Origin: Candidatus Obscuribacterales bacterium
GTDB lineage: Bacteria; Cyanobacteriota; Vampirovibrionia; Obscuribacterales; Obscuribacteraceae
DNA length: 64,000 bases
Reading direction: 5' to 3'
Assembly (NCBI GenBank): GCA_031292355.1
Contig: JARLHI010000030.1
Span: 186,001-250,000 of the forward strand
In this document: in pieces, positions 43,601-52,628 of the stretch
Layout: each line of letters opens with the position of its first letter
Position numbering within the stretch: position 1 is the stretch's first letter
The notes under the pieces: model-generated
What the model was told of the DNA's origin: nothing
Databases searched by the model: none
Seen by the model: only the letters and a program-made list of their open reading frames with translations
Translations under genes and position numbers: made by a program

Positions 43601-46600
43601 ATGAAAATCTCTGGATACATTCTGTCAGCGCCTTGACAGATTTGACCTGAGAAAAATTGGTCTTATCTAGACAAGTCGAGCAATTGTCGTACATTTGTTT
43701 TAGTGGTTCGCCGATGACGAATTTCGTCACTAGAGAGCGCACTTGTGTCAGTGCAAACATCGTACCGTCGCAAGTTTTCGCAGAGGTTTCACTGGCTGAA
43801 TACAAATACGGCAAACTATTTTTAAAAGGTTTGGTCCAGAAACTGATGAAACTCATCGCCATTTCAACAGACGGACGGTAAGCGCTCAGCCCCCGGTATT
43901 CAGTCAAATTGAGAGCCATCTTGCCCAAACGATAACCTTCTTTGCATTGTCCAAGCGCGCAAAGCCCCTGTCCCAAATATGCGTACCCAGCCGCTGACGA
44001 ATCGCAATTGCCATACTGCATGCTGAGATTGACTATTTTGCAGGCGAGCAAAAGAAAAAGAGTTTGTATGTTGCGATCATGATGATACAAAGACGCAGCA
44101 TACAGTGAGCGAATAATTGAAACTGCCACCAATTTTTCAGGGTCCGACATCAAAGGCAAATCGATTAAATCTTCAATCTGTCTGGTGCCTAGATTAGTCC
44201 ACACTTGACGTAGCTCGCATTCGACTTCAGCCGGTCCTGAATCTCTAGCGATATCGATACCGAGTAGACTGAGTCCTTTCAAACCGGCATTGATAGCTTC
44301 GCCCAGAAAAAAGCAATTCGTGTAGATATCAGTCCAGAGTCTTTGCATTAAGGCTCGCTGCACTGTAGTCAGAGGCAAACCAGCATCCTCAAGGCATGTC
44401 AGGCAATTTCGCGCTTCATCATTTTGAAGATTTTGCCAGAAACTGGATGCCAGTTGAAATGAAAGTTCGAAAAACAGGTCTCGCGAGCGTTCCGGTTGAT
44501 TGTCGCGTTCTTTAGAAACTAGATCAACGCCGGTCGAGAAAAATCGAATTGCCGACACAAAAGCATTATTGAGTCGGGCTTTGTTTCCAGCCAGTAAATA
44601 CAAATTTGCAACCGTATAACGCTCCTCGAGATCGTCGATCATTGCCGCTCCTAAAGCGAACTGATTGACTATGTCAAAAATGTGTTCGTCCAGCGATGCA
44701 GCAGAAGTTTGAGCAAGCAGAATGCGCGCAATTTTCAAATGTTCAGAAGCTCGCGATTCAGTCGGAATCAGTGCATATGCAGCATTTTGAACTTGATCGT
44801 GGAGAAATTTATAAGCACCATCGCGGACGAATATCAATCCTGCAGATATGGCCGGCAACAGATCTCTTTCGCTCTCTTCGGTCGTCTTTTCCAGGACTGA
44901 AGCAAGTGTTCGCACATCTGCACTTGCACCCAGACAAGCAGCACCCTTTAGAAGGTTCCTGGTGGCGCTGGGTAATTTCTGACTTTTGGCAAGGAGCAGA
45001 TCGACAATATTGTCTGCATGCTTTTGAGCAGCGACGTCTACCGGTTCCCATGTCCATCGATTGTTCTGCTTATCAAACAAGAGCAGTTGTTCCTGATGTA
45101 GCGTTTGCAGAAACTGGATTGCAAAAAAAGGATTTCCGTGCGTTTTTTCGGCCACTAGTTTGCTAAGATTTTGGACGGCATCATCAGTGGTGTGCAATGT
45201 GTCTGCCACCAACTCATTCAATGCTTCTTCGCCAAGAGGTCCTAGTTCAATGGTTTCGAGAACGGCGTCGATAATCCCTTCGTTCTTTTTCTGACCAAGT
45301 TCCTCCAGCATTAACAAGAGCGGATGCCCCGGCACCAGTTCGTTAGAACGATAGGACCCAATCAAAAGCAAATGCAGTCCGCAACCATTTGTTGCCAGCG
45401 TGGAAATAAAAGCTAACTCATCCGGCGAAGCCCACTGCAAATCGTCGAGAAACAAAATCAGTGGCGAGCGTTCACGGGCGAACACTCCCAGAAATTTGAC
45501 GATAATGTTTTCAAAACGAGTCTTTTCTTCTACGGGGGAAAGCGTTACCAGATTCGGCTGCGGACCAATCAACAATTCAATTTGCGGTAAAACGCGGGCA
45601 ATTAAAGCGCCGTTAGGACCAAGTGCTTCCTCGATTTGCCCCTTCCAGAGTGCCATCTGCTCTTCTGACTCGGTCAGAAGCTTACGCATTAGCGGACTAA
45701 AAGTCTGCCCGATTGTCGAAAAAGGGATGTTACGTTTGGATTGATCGAATTTTCCAAATAAGAACAAACCGTTGTCTTCAGCAAGCGGCGCACAAACTTC
45801 ATTGACGAACGTTGTTTTGCCGATGCCAGACGGTCCAGTAACCCAAACGAGCGAAACCTTGCCTTGATCTTTGCTGACGTTCCAAACACTGCGTAATACG
45901 TCAGCTTCATTCTCACGCCCATAGAATTTTCGCGAAGCGACTGGATTATGCGGCTTGTCCTGGCTACCAATTTGCACAGAATCAAGGTTGTGCCCCTGGT
46001 CGATTTTATATTTAACCTGAACCAGATCGCTAAGCAAACCATAAGCGCCTTGATAACGCTCATCAGGAGACTTCGCCAATAGCTTATGGATGATTTGCGC
46101 CACTGTCAGCGGAATATCTGGACACTTTTTCGTGAGGAACTGCGGTAAAACTGACAAATGAGCGTGAATGACAGCCAGCGGATCGTCCGAGACAAACGGG
46201 GGCGCTCCCGACAGAAGCTCATAAAACACGGCCCCAAGGGCATATAAGTCACTGCGTTGATCGACGGTTGCGCCAATGCGACCGCTTTGCTCAGGAGAAG
46301 TGTACGCAAGAACCGTACTTTCTCCTGGGGGGCTGACCATCGAGAACTCTCCACTTCTTGCGGCGGCGCCGAAATCCACAACTTTTAAATGTCCATTAGA
46401 GACATTCAGCAAGACATTTGCAGGGCTTAGACTGCCATGGACAAAACCAGCCTCGTGAATGCGCAAAATAATCTCAACCAATTCGATAGCAACTGGCAAG
46501 AAGGTTTTCAAATCGAGAGCTTTGCGCTGGATCAAAGAAGTCAAAGTGGCAGTGCCACCATCTTCCATCACGATAGCCGACTGTCTACCAAATGTTTCAA

Positions 46601-46817
46601 GGTTTAAAGCCTTGATCACACCGGGAAATGACAGGGTGCGCATAACCTGAAATTCATGCTCTATTACGTCGTTGGCGATTGTGTGAATACACTCAGGCAA
46701 GACAACTTTAATAACGACAGGTCGCAAATCAGAACTGCGAACGGCCCGCAGAACCGCATGCTCGCGTCCTCGATAAAAACGCTGCACGTTTTCATAACCG
46801 GCAAATTCGTCTGTCAT
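40608..46817 (-). CDS. Giant kinase-like/AAA/GAF/histidine kinase/receiver fusion (HstK type)
   Basis: 2069 residues. Order: protein-kinase-like domain (1-270), AAA-type ATPase with Walker A TGPSGIGKTTF near 325, a long helical TPR-like region (about 700-1270), GAF (about 1310-1460), HisKA with SHEIRTPMNAVIG (His near 1543), HATPase with GTGLGLSISKRL, and two receivers. The layout matches the trifunctional Ser/Thr-kinase/ATPase/histidine-kinase proteins of cyanobacteria. In the kinase-like domain the HRDLKPxN motif reads HGSLSPAN (129 is Ser, not Asp), while VVIK Lys37 and D148-F-G remain, suggesting a pseudokinase. Receiver 1 has Glu for the phospho-Asp (LVLIEM, near 1836); receiver 2 is normal (FMDCQMPEMDG, near 1990). 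Confidence 0.92.
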   Translation of the reverse strand: MTDEFAGYENVQRFYRGREHAVLRAVRSSDLRPVVIKVVLPECIHTIANDVIEHEFQVMRTLSFPGVIKALNLETFGRQSAIVMEDGGTATLTSLIQRKALDLKTFLPVAIELVEIILRIHEAGFVHGSLSPANVLLNVSNGHLKVVDFGAAARSGEFSMVSPPGESTVLAYTSPEQSGRIGATVDQRSDLYALGAVFYELLSGAPPFVSDDPLAVIHAHLSVLPQFLTKKCPDIPLTVAQIIHKLLAKSPDERYQGAYGLLSDLVQVKYKIDQGHNLDSVQIGSQDKPHNPVASRKFYGRENEADVLRSVWNVSKDQGKVSLVWVTGPSGIGKTTFVNEVCAPLAEDNGLFLFGKFDQSKRNIPFSTIGQTFSPLMRKLLTESEEQMALWKGQIEEALGPNGALIARVLPQIELLIGPQPNLVTLSPVEEKTRFENIIVKFLGVFARERSPLILFLDDLQWASPDELAFISTLATNGCGLHLLLIGSYRSNELVPGHPLLLMLEELGQKKNEGIIDAVLETIELGPLGEEALNELVADTLHTTDDAVQNLSKLVAEKTHGNPFFAIQFLQTLHQEQLLLFDKQNNRWTWEPVDVAAQKHADNIVDLLLAKSQKLPSATRNLLKGAACLGASADVRTLASVLEKTTEESERDLLPAISAGLIFVRDGAYKFLHDQVQNAAYALIPTESRASEHLKIARILLAQTSAASLDEHIFDIVNQFALGAAMIDDLEERYTVANLYLLAGNKARLNNAFVSAIRFFSTGVDLVSKERDNQPERSRDLFFELSFQLASSFWQNLQNDEARNCLTCLEDAGLPLTTVQRALMQRLWTDIYTNCFFLGEAINAGLKGLSLLGIDIARDSGPAEVECELRQVWTNLGTRQIEDLIDLPLMSDPEKLVAVSIIRSLYAASLYHHDRNIQTLFLLLACKIVNLSMQYGNCDSSAAGYAYLGQGLCALGQCKEGYRLGKMALNLTEYRGLSAYRPSVEMAMSFISFWTKPFKNSLPYLYSASETSAKTCDGTMFALTQVRSLVTKFVIGEPLKQMYDNCSTCLDKTNFSQVKSVKALTECIQRFSLNMRGLTRNFSTFDDDLFDTLANEAYLQETCQPVISCFFQVMQLEARFLSGDVQEAIEAGYKAYDLLWSSRTHLHGVEYYFYMALAVAARFKDVDTEKQSVYKKLLTEHQEQLTKWTISCPENWRHKSALVCAEIARLEGRDLDAQRFYEEAVSQAHLNGFSQDEGIACELAGNYYAERGFSTISISYYKEARSCFARWGADGKVAQLELLHPAISNGWAPERTLDMMTVFKATQAISKEVVLEQLLGTLMHVAVEAAGAQNGVLLLNEPGGLVVRAHTYAKSLEEQTEDVDPSNCEKDKTRVVVEAVALKDFPHLPLSVVNYVSRTLETVVLGDALSEPVFGRDKHFSKDFNYSVFCLPIVKQSKLLSVLYLENNLAAKIFTKERINLLELLSGQISTSLENGMLFDGLRQEIEERKRAEAALRESEQRIRLLNQDLEARVLARTAELCHATEEADAANQAKGEFIATISHEIRTPMNAVIGISDLLSRTPLNSEQADFVSTLQQSADMLLNLISNILDYSKIEAGKYELEKTEFDIHSIVESCAEMLSEKAGSKNITLVVSISNAIPSVLRGDQTSIRQVLLNLLSNSIKFTEKGNVFLKVEPHEQYATNNLIVFSVIDTGIGMNAKVLSRLFNPFTQADGSITRRYGGTGLGLSISKRLVEIMGGELTAQSEEGMGSKFIFAIPLHATDSAQSSGPNIATAAESNLENKRVLLVSRLESLNHMTTEYVSPWGIKLKIVDNGADAHIEMLKAVCAHEPYDLVLIEMLNSGCQLKLCKELRADSAIRKSKICLVSAQLAEKTDTQTLHEADETLVLPVRKKRFSEMLARMLDDSFEQVVAQEKMDEKKIQDIHFAPVGYSALGTEPRASETASVLIVEDNPVNRKLALAQLKELGIAAHTVNDGRSAVDAVKTNSYSLVFMDCQMPEMDGFEATQIIRLMERDSGLHVPIVAMTAQASDADRDRCLQAGMDDYLTKPVTSRKLFDVLNRWVLQADY

Positions 46818-46841
46818 TACTTTTAGTTTGAGTGCTCATTG

Positions 46842-46853
46842 AGCGCTAGCGCT
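46842..46853. repeat. Palindrome AGCGCTAGCGCT upstream of the large signalling gene
   Basis: A 12-base perfect palindrome 25 bases before the ATG of the 2069-residue protein. Possible operator or 5' hairpin. Confidence 0.3.
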
Positions 46854-47017
46854 GAACCAAACTCCCTGCGTCCTATGCTCAACTTAGCACCTCTGACCGC
46901 AACTAGCCAATGCACGAAAGTGTGAATTTTGGCTCCAGGCAAGGCAATAAATCACCATTTCGGTTGTGGCACAAAGCATTCAGGATAATGCGCGAGTTTC
47001 GAGAATGTTTTTGCAGT

Positions 47018-48007
47018 CTAGTATAAGGAATTGTTGAGTAAATCAGCCAGCCGCACTCCCGCCTTTACGACTTGTTTGCGAGCTAATGCCACTGACTTTT
47101 TCTTATAGCGCCTGTCAACAAAAAATGGTCCGTTCCCTTGACCGATAGGGCTGACATAAACGTCTTGTCGTGCATACTGGGCGCTCTCCTGAATCCAAGC
47201 GTGAATTTTTTCCAGTTGCTGGTTGGACGAAACTTCTACCCTACGCCTTGAATTCTTATTCATAGGTGGCGACAATTTTTTGACAAGGCGCATAACTCTA
47301 TACGGGCTATTGTCCATACCAAGCATATTGTCCCAGTAGGCATGCAGGTTGCTGTCTCCATCAACAGTGCGAATTTTCACCATATTGCCACCGTTGTCAC
47401 CATCTGGATGACCTTTTGAGACCCTGGTAACACAATGCAGTGGTTGATGAATGTCGCCAACAATATGCACCAGCCAGGTCAGATCATACGATTTAATCGC
47501 GTCTGACTTGCCGGAATTAAGGACTTTTGTGAACTCAGAAATCTCGGTTTCGGCGTTCGGCGATGGCACCACAGGTAATGCACTGCCGTCAGTGCTAAAC
47601 GGATAGTCGATGAAGTGCCAGTATTTATGCAATAGATGATCTTCATAGCCGATGTTGCGGGCAGAAACAGCCCCTTCGGGCTTGTAGCCGCCGTTTGCAC
47701 CATCGATGGAGAACGACTTATCGCCTTTGATTACGTCCGGCCAGGTGGCTGCCAGCATAAAAACAATCATGTTTTTTTCTTCCGTATTCGCACTTGTTGG
47801 AACGCTGCTCAACCAATTTTCGTAATAAGGATTGAGCTTTATCAGAGCGTCACAATGTGCTTTGGTTGCTGTATCAAGACGCTTATAGGCAATGCCTGCG
47901 ACCGTCATATGACCAACATCATTCCAGGCGTGAGCCGGCTCACTGACTGCAACTAAAATGGCCGCTGCACAGACTGCAGCCGTGAGTCGAAAAAACTTAA
48001 AAAGCAT
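47018..48007 (-). CDS. Exported S1/P1-type nuclease
   Basis: 329 residues with a signal peptide ending AHA, so the mature protein starts at Trp (WNDVGHMTVAG). That N-terminal Trp is a zinc ligand in S1/P1 nucleases. Other ligands are present: HYWHFIDYP, WLVHIVGDIHQPLHC and NGGNMVKI with NLHAYWDNML. These enzymes use three zinc ions to cut single-stranded DNA and RNA and often remove 3'-phosphates outside the cytoplasm. It likely serves phosphate or nucleotide scavenging (inference). Confidence 0.93.
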   Translation of the reverse strand: MLFKFFRLTAAVCAAAILVAVSEPAHAWNDVGHMTVAGIAYKRLDTATKAHCDALIKLNPYYENWLSSVPTSANTEEKNMIVFMLAATWPDVIKGDKSFSIDGANGGYKPEGAVSARNIGYEDHLLHKYWHFIDYPFSTDGSALPVVPSPNAETEISEFTKVLNSGKSDAIKSYDLTWLVHIVGDIHQPLHCVTRVSKGHPDGDNGGNMVKIRTVDGDSNLHAYWDNMLGMDNSPYRVMRLVKKLSPPMNKNSRRRVEVSSNQQLEKIHAWIQESAQYARQDVYVSPIGQGNGPFFVDRRYKKKSVALARKQVVKAGVRLADLLNNSLY

Positions 48008-48116
48008 CGTTTGTGAGCCTCGGAGAAAGTGCGCAGTCCAGTGCAGTCTTAGATCCGTGTGATTCTATCAATTTCGAAAAGCAACAATAAGGTGCAATTG
48101 CCTATTGCATTTTCTC

Positions 48117-48509
48117 TTAAAAGAAGCTTTTGTTCACTGGTGACTCATTTACCGTCACCTGCCTCTGATAGTCAGAATCATGGATCTTGACGACTTTAAA
48201 GGTCCCCGAAGTCAGCCACTCCTGACACCACCGACCGTCGGCGGCAATCACTTTTTCAATGGTCTGGCTTTGAATCAGTACATGCCCCCAGTGCAGCCAT
48301 TTACCGTCGATATTCTGAACCAGAAAAACCCGCACAGGATCTATATGGAAGAACCGAGCCTCATCTTTGTGAAAGCTAAATACTTTGTCTTTGAGTGTTT
48401 CGGCAAGGATAGGATTTTTCAAATGCTCATTCAAATTTAATATGTCTGCTGGAAAGCCCTGCTCAGCAGTTAATACCAGAGTGTCATTAAATTCTATTTT
48501 GGTTCCCAT
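48117..48509 (-). CDS. Conserved-looking small protein, unknown function
   Basis: 130 residues; ATG 48509 follows GAGGACCT, a good ribosome site. No signal peptide, helix pattern or named domain. It is rich in aromatic and charged residues (KWLHWGHVLIQSQTIEKVI, GRWCQEWLTSGTFKVVKI). The compact beta-rich look suggests a folded cytoplasmic protein. About 110 bases downstream of its stop lies the start of the nuclease gene on the same strand. Confidence 0.65.
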   Translation of the reverse strand: MGTKIEFNDTLVLTAEQGFPADILNLNEHLKNPILAETLKDKVFSFHKDEARFFHIDPVRVFLVQNIDGKWLHWGHVLIQSQTIEKVIAADGRWCQEWLTSGTFKVVKIHDSDYQRQVTVNESPVNKSFF

Positions 48510-48612
48510 AGGTCCTCGAGAAATTTAGAGGTTTATTGTACAGACTTCCATCGCCAAACATTTTTTTGGTTAACATGAGCAAGGGACAAGGGACAATCGA
48601 GGCAATTCAGAT

Positions 48613-49320
48613 TTGAGCGCCGACTCCAGCATCGAGTGGACGAATGCTACCTGGAACCCAATCACAGGCTGCTCCAAAATAAGTCCCGGCTGTGCCAACT
48701 GTTATGCAGAAACATTTGCAGAACGATTTCGCGGCGTACCCGGTCATCCTTACGAACAAGGATTCGACTTAAAATTGTGGTCAAACCGGCTCGATTTGCC
48801 TCTAACCTGGAAAAAGCCAAAGCGCATTTTCGTGAACTCAATGAGCGATTTATTTCATAAAGACGTGCCAGAAACTTTCATTCAGTCAGTTTTTGCAACC
48901 ATGAACAAGGCTCACTGGCACACTTTTCAAATTTTGACCAAGCGAGCCGACCGCCTGCTTGAAATGAATCAACGCTTAGCCTGGGCGCCAAATATCTGGA
49001 TGGGGGTGAGCGTCGAAAATGACGACTATCAAACTCGAATCGATTTGCTGCGTCAAACAAATGCAATCATCAAATTTCTGTCAGTAGAACCACTTCTTGG
49101 CCCCATTCAAAACTTGCGCCTGGAAAACATCAATTTGGTCATCGTCGGCGGCGAATCTGGGCGCAGACCTCGACCTGTCAATCCAGATTGGGTCAGAGAA
49201 ATTAGAGATCAATGCAATCAACGCAACGTCGCATTCTTCTTTAAACAGTGGGGGGGTCGCAACAAAAAGGTAACAGGACGTGAATTAGACGGGCGAACCT
49301 GGGACGAATTGCCGGGCTGA
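48613..49320 (+). CDS. DUF5131 (phage Gp37/Gp68-like) protein
   Basis: 235 residues from TTG 48613, with GAGG about 10 bases upstream. It begins [27 protein letters not shown], the hallmark of the Gp37/Gp68 family, with three Cys (C-x7-C-x2-C) arranged like a radical-SAM or metal cluster. VEPLLGPIQ and [12 protein letters not shown] are also typical. The family occurs in phages and beside three-Cys-motif partner genes; neither is here. Biochemical function unknown. The following MFS gene begins 39 bases on. Confidence 0.88.
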   Translation: MSADSSIEWTNATWNPITGCSKISPGCANCYAETFAERFRGVPGHPYEQGFDLKLWSNRLDLPLTWKKPKRIFVNSMSDLFHKDVPETFIQSVFATMNKAHWHTFQILTKRADRLLEMNQRLAWAPNIWMGVSVENDDYQTRIDLLRQTNAIIKFLSVEPLLGPIQNLRLENINLVIVGGESGRRPRPVNPDWVREIRDQCNQRNVAFFFKQWGGRNKKVTGRELDGRTWDELPG

Positions 49321-49359
49321 ACAAAGCAAGAATGTATAATTCTTGTCCTTGAGGTCAGA

Positions 49360-50601
49360 ATGGATAGCAATTTAGAAACGCCCATACCGAGCGCACCCAT
49401 CGCGACATTCGATTGGCAAAATTTATCGACTGCAGCTATCGACAGAGCAAGAACGGCTACAGGCGCCATGTTTTTCCTCAATGGCTGTGCATTTTCGACA
49501 TGGGCATCGCGAATTCCCTCGATTCAAGATAAATTGCACGTCGGCACAGGCTTGCTCGGCATCGCCCTTTTGAGCATGGCTGTGGGCGCCTTGGTTGCAA
49601 TGTGTTTTGCAGGGCGTCTGATTGCAACACTTGGAAGTCGACCGACAATTGGTGTGATGGCCAGTTGCGCCACTATCTGTTTAGCGATTGCCGGTCTACC
49701 CGACAATCTCATTCTTCTCAGTCTAGTAATCACTGCTTTCGGTCTAACATTAGGCACCATGGACGTAGCAATGAACTCTCATGCGGTAGTTGTCGAAAAA
49801 GTTTTTCGCCGCCCCATAATGTCAGGCTTTCACGCCTTGTTTAGCATTGGTGGCATATTTGGTGCCTGTGGCGGAGCAGCTATTGCGCATCTAAACATTA
49901 AGCCAGAATGGCATTTTCTGGGCGCGTGCGTTCTTCTACTGTTGTTGAATGCCATATCTTATAGTTTCTTGCTTCCGGCGGCCGTCGATAAAAGCACAAT
50001 GGCGCAAGGCGGAGTTAATATCAAAGAATCGCTCAGCTACTTTACAAAAGACCAGGCGCTCGTTGCAATCAGTGTAATCATGTTCTGCTGCTTTTTGACC
50101 GAAGGCGCCATCGGTGATTGGTCGAGCGTTTTTATGCACAGCGTACTTAATACAGATGCAGGAACAGCGGCCCTCGGTTACGCAGCATTTTCAGTGACGA
50201 TGGCCATTGGCAGGTTGAGCGGAGATCTTCTCGTCGCCAGGCTAGGTCAGTTATTGATAGTTCGCGCTGGCTCCGCCCTTGCCACGTTAGGACTGATTCT
50301 GGTGCTCCTGCCATGTGCTACACCGGTGCTAGCATCGATTTTTGGATTTGCTTTAATTGGTATTGGTGTTGCCAATATAGTTCCTATCGCTTTTAGCGCT
50401 GCAGGAAATGTGAAAGGCATCAGCGCCGCCTCGGCGATTGCCACGGTTGCTTTGATTGGTTATTTTGGTTTATTGGCGGGACCGCCACTGATTGGTTTTT
50501 TGGCAGAAATTGTGACCTTGCGCCTGGCGCTTATTGTCATTGCTATTCTTCTTGCGACGATGATGTTTTATTCTAAGTGGTTGGCAAGCGAGCAGGTTTG
50601 A
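49360..50601 (+). CDS. MFS transporter (YbjJ-like)
   Basis: 413 residues from ATG 49360, with GAGG 6 bases upstream. Twelve hydrophobic segments start near residue 28 (ATGAMFFLNGCAFSTWASRIPSIQ). The RIPSIQDKL motif after helix 1 and GRLIATLGSRP in loop 2-3 are those of the YbjJ-like/fucose-permease-related MFS group. Substrate unknown. It ends 12 bases before an acyl-ACP thioesterase gene, so the two are probably co-expressed. Confidence 0.88.
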   Translation: MDSNLETPIPSAPIATFDWQNLSTAAIDRARTATGAMFFLNGCAFSTWASRIPSIQDKLHVGTGLLGIALLSMAVGALVAMCFAGRLIATLGSRPTIGVMASCATICLAIAGLPDNLILLSLVITAFGLTLGTMDVAMNSHAVVVEKVFRRPIMSGFHALFSIGGIFGACGGAAIAHLNIKPEWHFLGACVLLLLLNAISYSFLLPAAVDKSTMAQGGVNIKESLSYFTKDQALVAISVIMFCCFLTEGAIGDWSSVFMHSVLNTDAGTAALGYAAFSVTMAIGRLSGDLLVARLGQLLIVRAGSALATLGLILVLLPCATPVLASIFGFALIGIGVANIVPIAFSAAGNVKGISAASAIATVALIGYFGLLAGPPLIGFLAEIVTLRLALIVIAILLATMMFYSKWLASEQV

Positions 50602-50613
50602 TATCATTGCCCC

Positions 50614-51423
50614 ATGAACCAAGAGCAGCCTAAAGACGACATTCCTGCTAAAGCTCCAGCGAATGCACCATTGCTGTGGCAGGAAACTTTCAAAATCCAC
50701 TCTTACGAGGCTGGTCCGTCCAGCTTTGCTACTCCCCAGAGCCTCTGTCGGTTTCTGCAGGAAGCGGCCAGTAATCACGCAGACAAACTGGGTGTGTCTG
50801 GTGAAGCCATTTCCACCATTGGACAAATGTGGGTCCTGTCGCAACTTAGCTTGAGAATGAGCGAATATCCGAAGTGGCACGATTCACTTTCCATTAAAAC
50901 TTGGCCGACGAAGCGCACTACACAATTGAGAGCCTATAGAGATTTCGCACTCTTTGATGATACAAGCAGAGAGACTGGCAAGGCATCTAGCATGTGGCTG
51001 CTCCTGGACAAAGAGTCGAGACGTCCGCAGAAAATCCAGAGTTACCTAAACCAATATACAAGCGAAGGGCATTCTCCAGACATGCTCAATTCCATAGAAA
51101 AAGAGCTTTTCGACAAACAAAACAGTGAAATTTCTTCGCGCATATTTAAAGTTCGAGCAAGCGACATTGACTACAACTTTCACGTTAATAATGTCTGCTA
51201 CCTCGAATGGGCGCTAGAGGCAATCTTGCCCGAAGTAAGACTGCGCAATTTCATGAGCGAATTCGACGTGCACTTTATGCGCGAAGCAAAAATATTCACT
51301 AAGGTTACTTCAGAATGCCGCTTAGTCGACCATAAGAATAATGTGTTTGTGCATAGAATCAGCGATCCCGACGAAAACGTGCTGGCTTTAATGCGCACAA
51401 CCTGGAATGAAAAACGCAACTAA
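50614..51423 (+). CDS. Acyl-ACP thioesterase (FatA/FatB family)
   Basis: 269 residues, two hot-dog domains. The N-terminal half has the family pattern (SYEAGPSSFATPQSLCRFLQEAASNHA, then WVLSQLSLRM). The C-terminal half carries the catalytic region DIDYNFHVNNVCYLEWAL (Asp/Asn/His with HVNN). It releases free fatty acid from acyl-carrier protein. It is the second gene after the MFS transporter, which might export or import a related acid (inference). It overlaps the convergent membrane protein by 4 bases. Confidence 0.92.
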   Translation: MNQEQPKDDIPAKAPANAPLLWQETFKIHSYEAGPSSFATPQSLCRFLQEAASNHADKLGVSGEAISTIGQMWVLSQLSLRMSEYPKWHDSLSIKTWPTKRTTQLRAYRDFALFDDTSRETGKASSMWLLLDKESRRPQKIQSYLNQYTSEGHSPDMLNSIEKELFDKQNSEISSRIFKVRASDIDYNFHVNNVCYLEWALEAILPEVRLRNFMSEFDVHFMREAKIFTKVTSECRLVDHKNNVFVHRISDPDENVLALMRTTWNEKRN

Positions 51424-52178
51424 ATATTCGGCGAATCCTTTCCCCTCTTGATCAACGCCAGCGTTGCGCCAGAGCCAGCTACAGCAAAGAGACAAAGCAG
51501 ACGATTACCAACTGGTGGCAATGCCCCTATTCGTGGAATCAACACCATCAGAGACAGAAGAAACGCTCCAACCCACACCCGAACTAACAATCCCAGCTTC
51601 GATGTTTGCTGCCACTGCCCGAGTTTAAGAAGTTTCAACAAGCCGATACCCATGGATTGAGCAGCCACAGTTAAGCCAAACAAATTGAACAATTGCACAA
51701 GAGCTATTAGTAAACCGGCAAGTGGTGCGAATAATTCTAAGCGATACAAAAAACCCGCGACAACACAACCAAGCACGGAAATCAGTGCACCAATACCAAA
51801 CATGCGCAGCCGTTGCTTATCGTAGATCACTCTAGCTGCATCCAGTTGTGAGCCTAATAGCAGCTGCACACTGGACACCAGACCTAGCATAAAAATCAGC
51901 ACACGAAATGGTGGCAGCTTTCGATTTGACCATTGGCGCCAGTACACAAGTGGATAGCGCATGACGTCATCATTATGAGAGTCCTTCGTCAATTCATCAT
52001 ATGGAATTTGCTGCTGATCAATAGTCATAGAACTGGACTCGCCCGAAATTATTGGAGGCGAATCGCTCATGTCAGAGTGTAATTCAACGGGAGCAGACCA
52101 TGATGGCATCGCACAATTGAGCATCAAAGATGACACCAGACTCACGAACAAAGCAATAGTTGACGTTTTAGAAGGCAT
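51420..52178 (-). CDS. Multi-pass membrane protein of the ECF sigma cluster
   Basis: 252 residues. A signal-like N-terminus (FVSLVSSLMLNCAMPSWSA) is followed by about 60 polar residues and then four or five hydrophobic helices (VLIFMLGLVSSVQLLLGSQ, IGALISVLGCVVAGFLY, PLAGLLIALVQLFNLFGLTV, AFLLSLMVLIPRIG). No family recognised. It begins 3 bases after the anti-sigma stop, so it is the last gene of the sigma operon. Confidence 0.75.
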   Translation of the reverse strand: MPSKTSTIALFVSLVSSLMLNCAMPSWSAPVELHSDMSDSPPIISGESSSMTIDQQQIPYDELTKDSHNDDVMRYPLVYWRQWSNRKLPPFRVLIFMLGLVSSVQLLLGSQLDAARVIYDKQRLRMFGIGALISVLGCVVAGFLYRLELFAPLAGLLIALVQLFNLFGLTVAAQSMGIGLLKLLKLGQWQQTSKLGLLVRVWVGAFLLSLMVLIPRIGALPPVGNRLLCLFAVAGSGATLALIKRGKDSPNI

Positions 52179-52181
52179 GCC

Positions 52182-52628
52182 TTAAGCGACTCCTAAAGTA
52201 GTTCGGGTTTTGGTCAATTGATTAAAAGCAACCAGCAAGACAAAGCTCACGCACCACGAAATGGATTCGTCCAGACTCGCTGAAGCGAAAATTATGAATG
52301 ACAAAAGCAAAATACCAAATCCACAAGACATACTCGCCACATCGCCAGAGCTGAACCCGGTTACTGGTGCTGTAGTTGAAAGTGGGGTCACCGCTGCCAT
52401 GATGTTATCGAAAACCATGGCAGGAACTTCCAGGTCTTCCATTTTATGCACAGAGACTTTGACCAGGTCCCAGTTTGTTAACCAATTTCTGCAGCTGGCA
52501 CAATTTTGAAAGTGCATCTCAAAATTAGCGTCGTCATTTTCATACGGTAAATCAAGTTCGTATAAATCGAATTGACGGCGCATCTGCGCACATTCTTGTG
52601 ATTCATCGTTATTCGACAATTCATTCAT
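52182..52628 (-). CDS. Anti-sigma factor with zinc-finger-like N-terminus
   Basis: 148 residues from ATG 52628, preceded by AAGGTGAG and overlapping the sigma gene by 8 bases. The N-terminal part has H-x3-C-x2-C (HFQNCASCR), the ZAS anti-sigma signature that grips ECF sigma factors. Two membrane helices follow near the C-terminus (FGILLLSFIIFASAS, WCVSFVLLVAF). It likely holds the neighbouring sigma at the membrane until an envelope signal arrives. Confidence 0.82.
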   Translation of the reverse strand: MNELSNNDESQECAQMRRQFDLYELDLPYENDDANFEMHFQNCASCRNWLTNWDLVKVSVHKMEDLEVPAMVFDNIMAAVTPLSTTAPVTGFSSGDVASMSCGFGILLLSFIIFASASLDESISWCVSFVLLVAFNQLTKTRTTLGVA

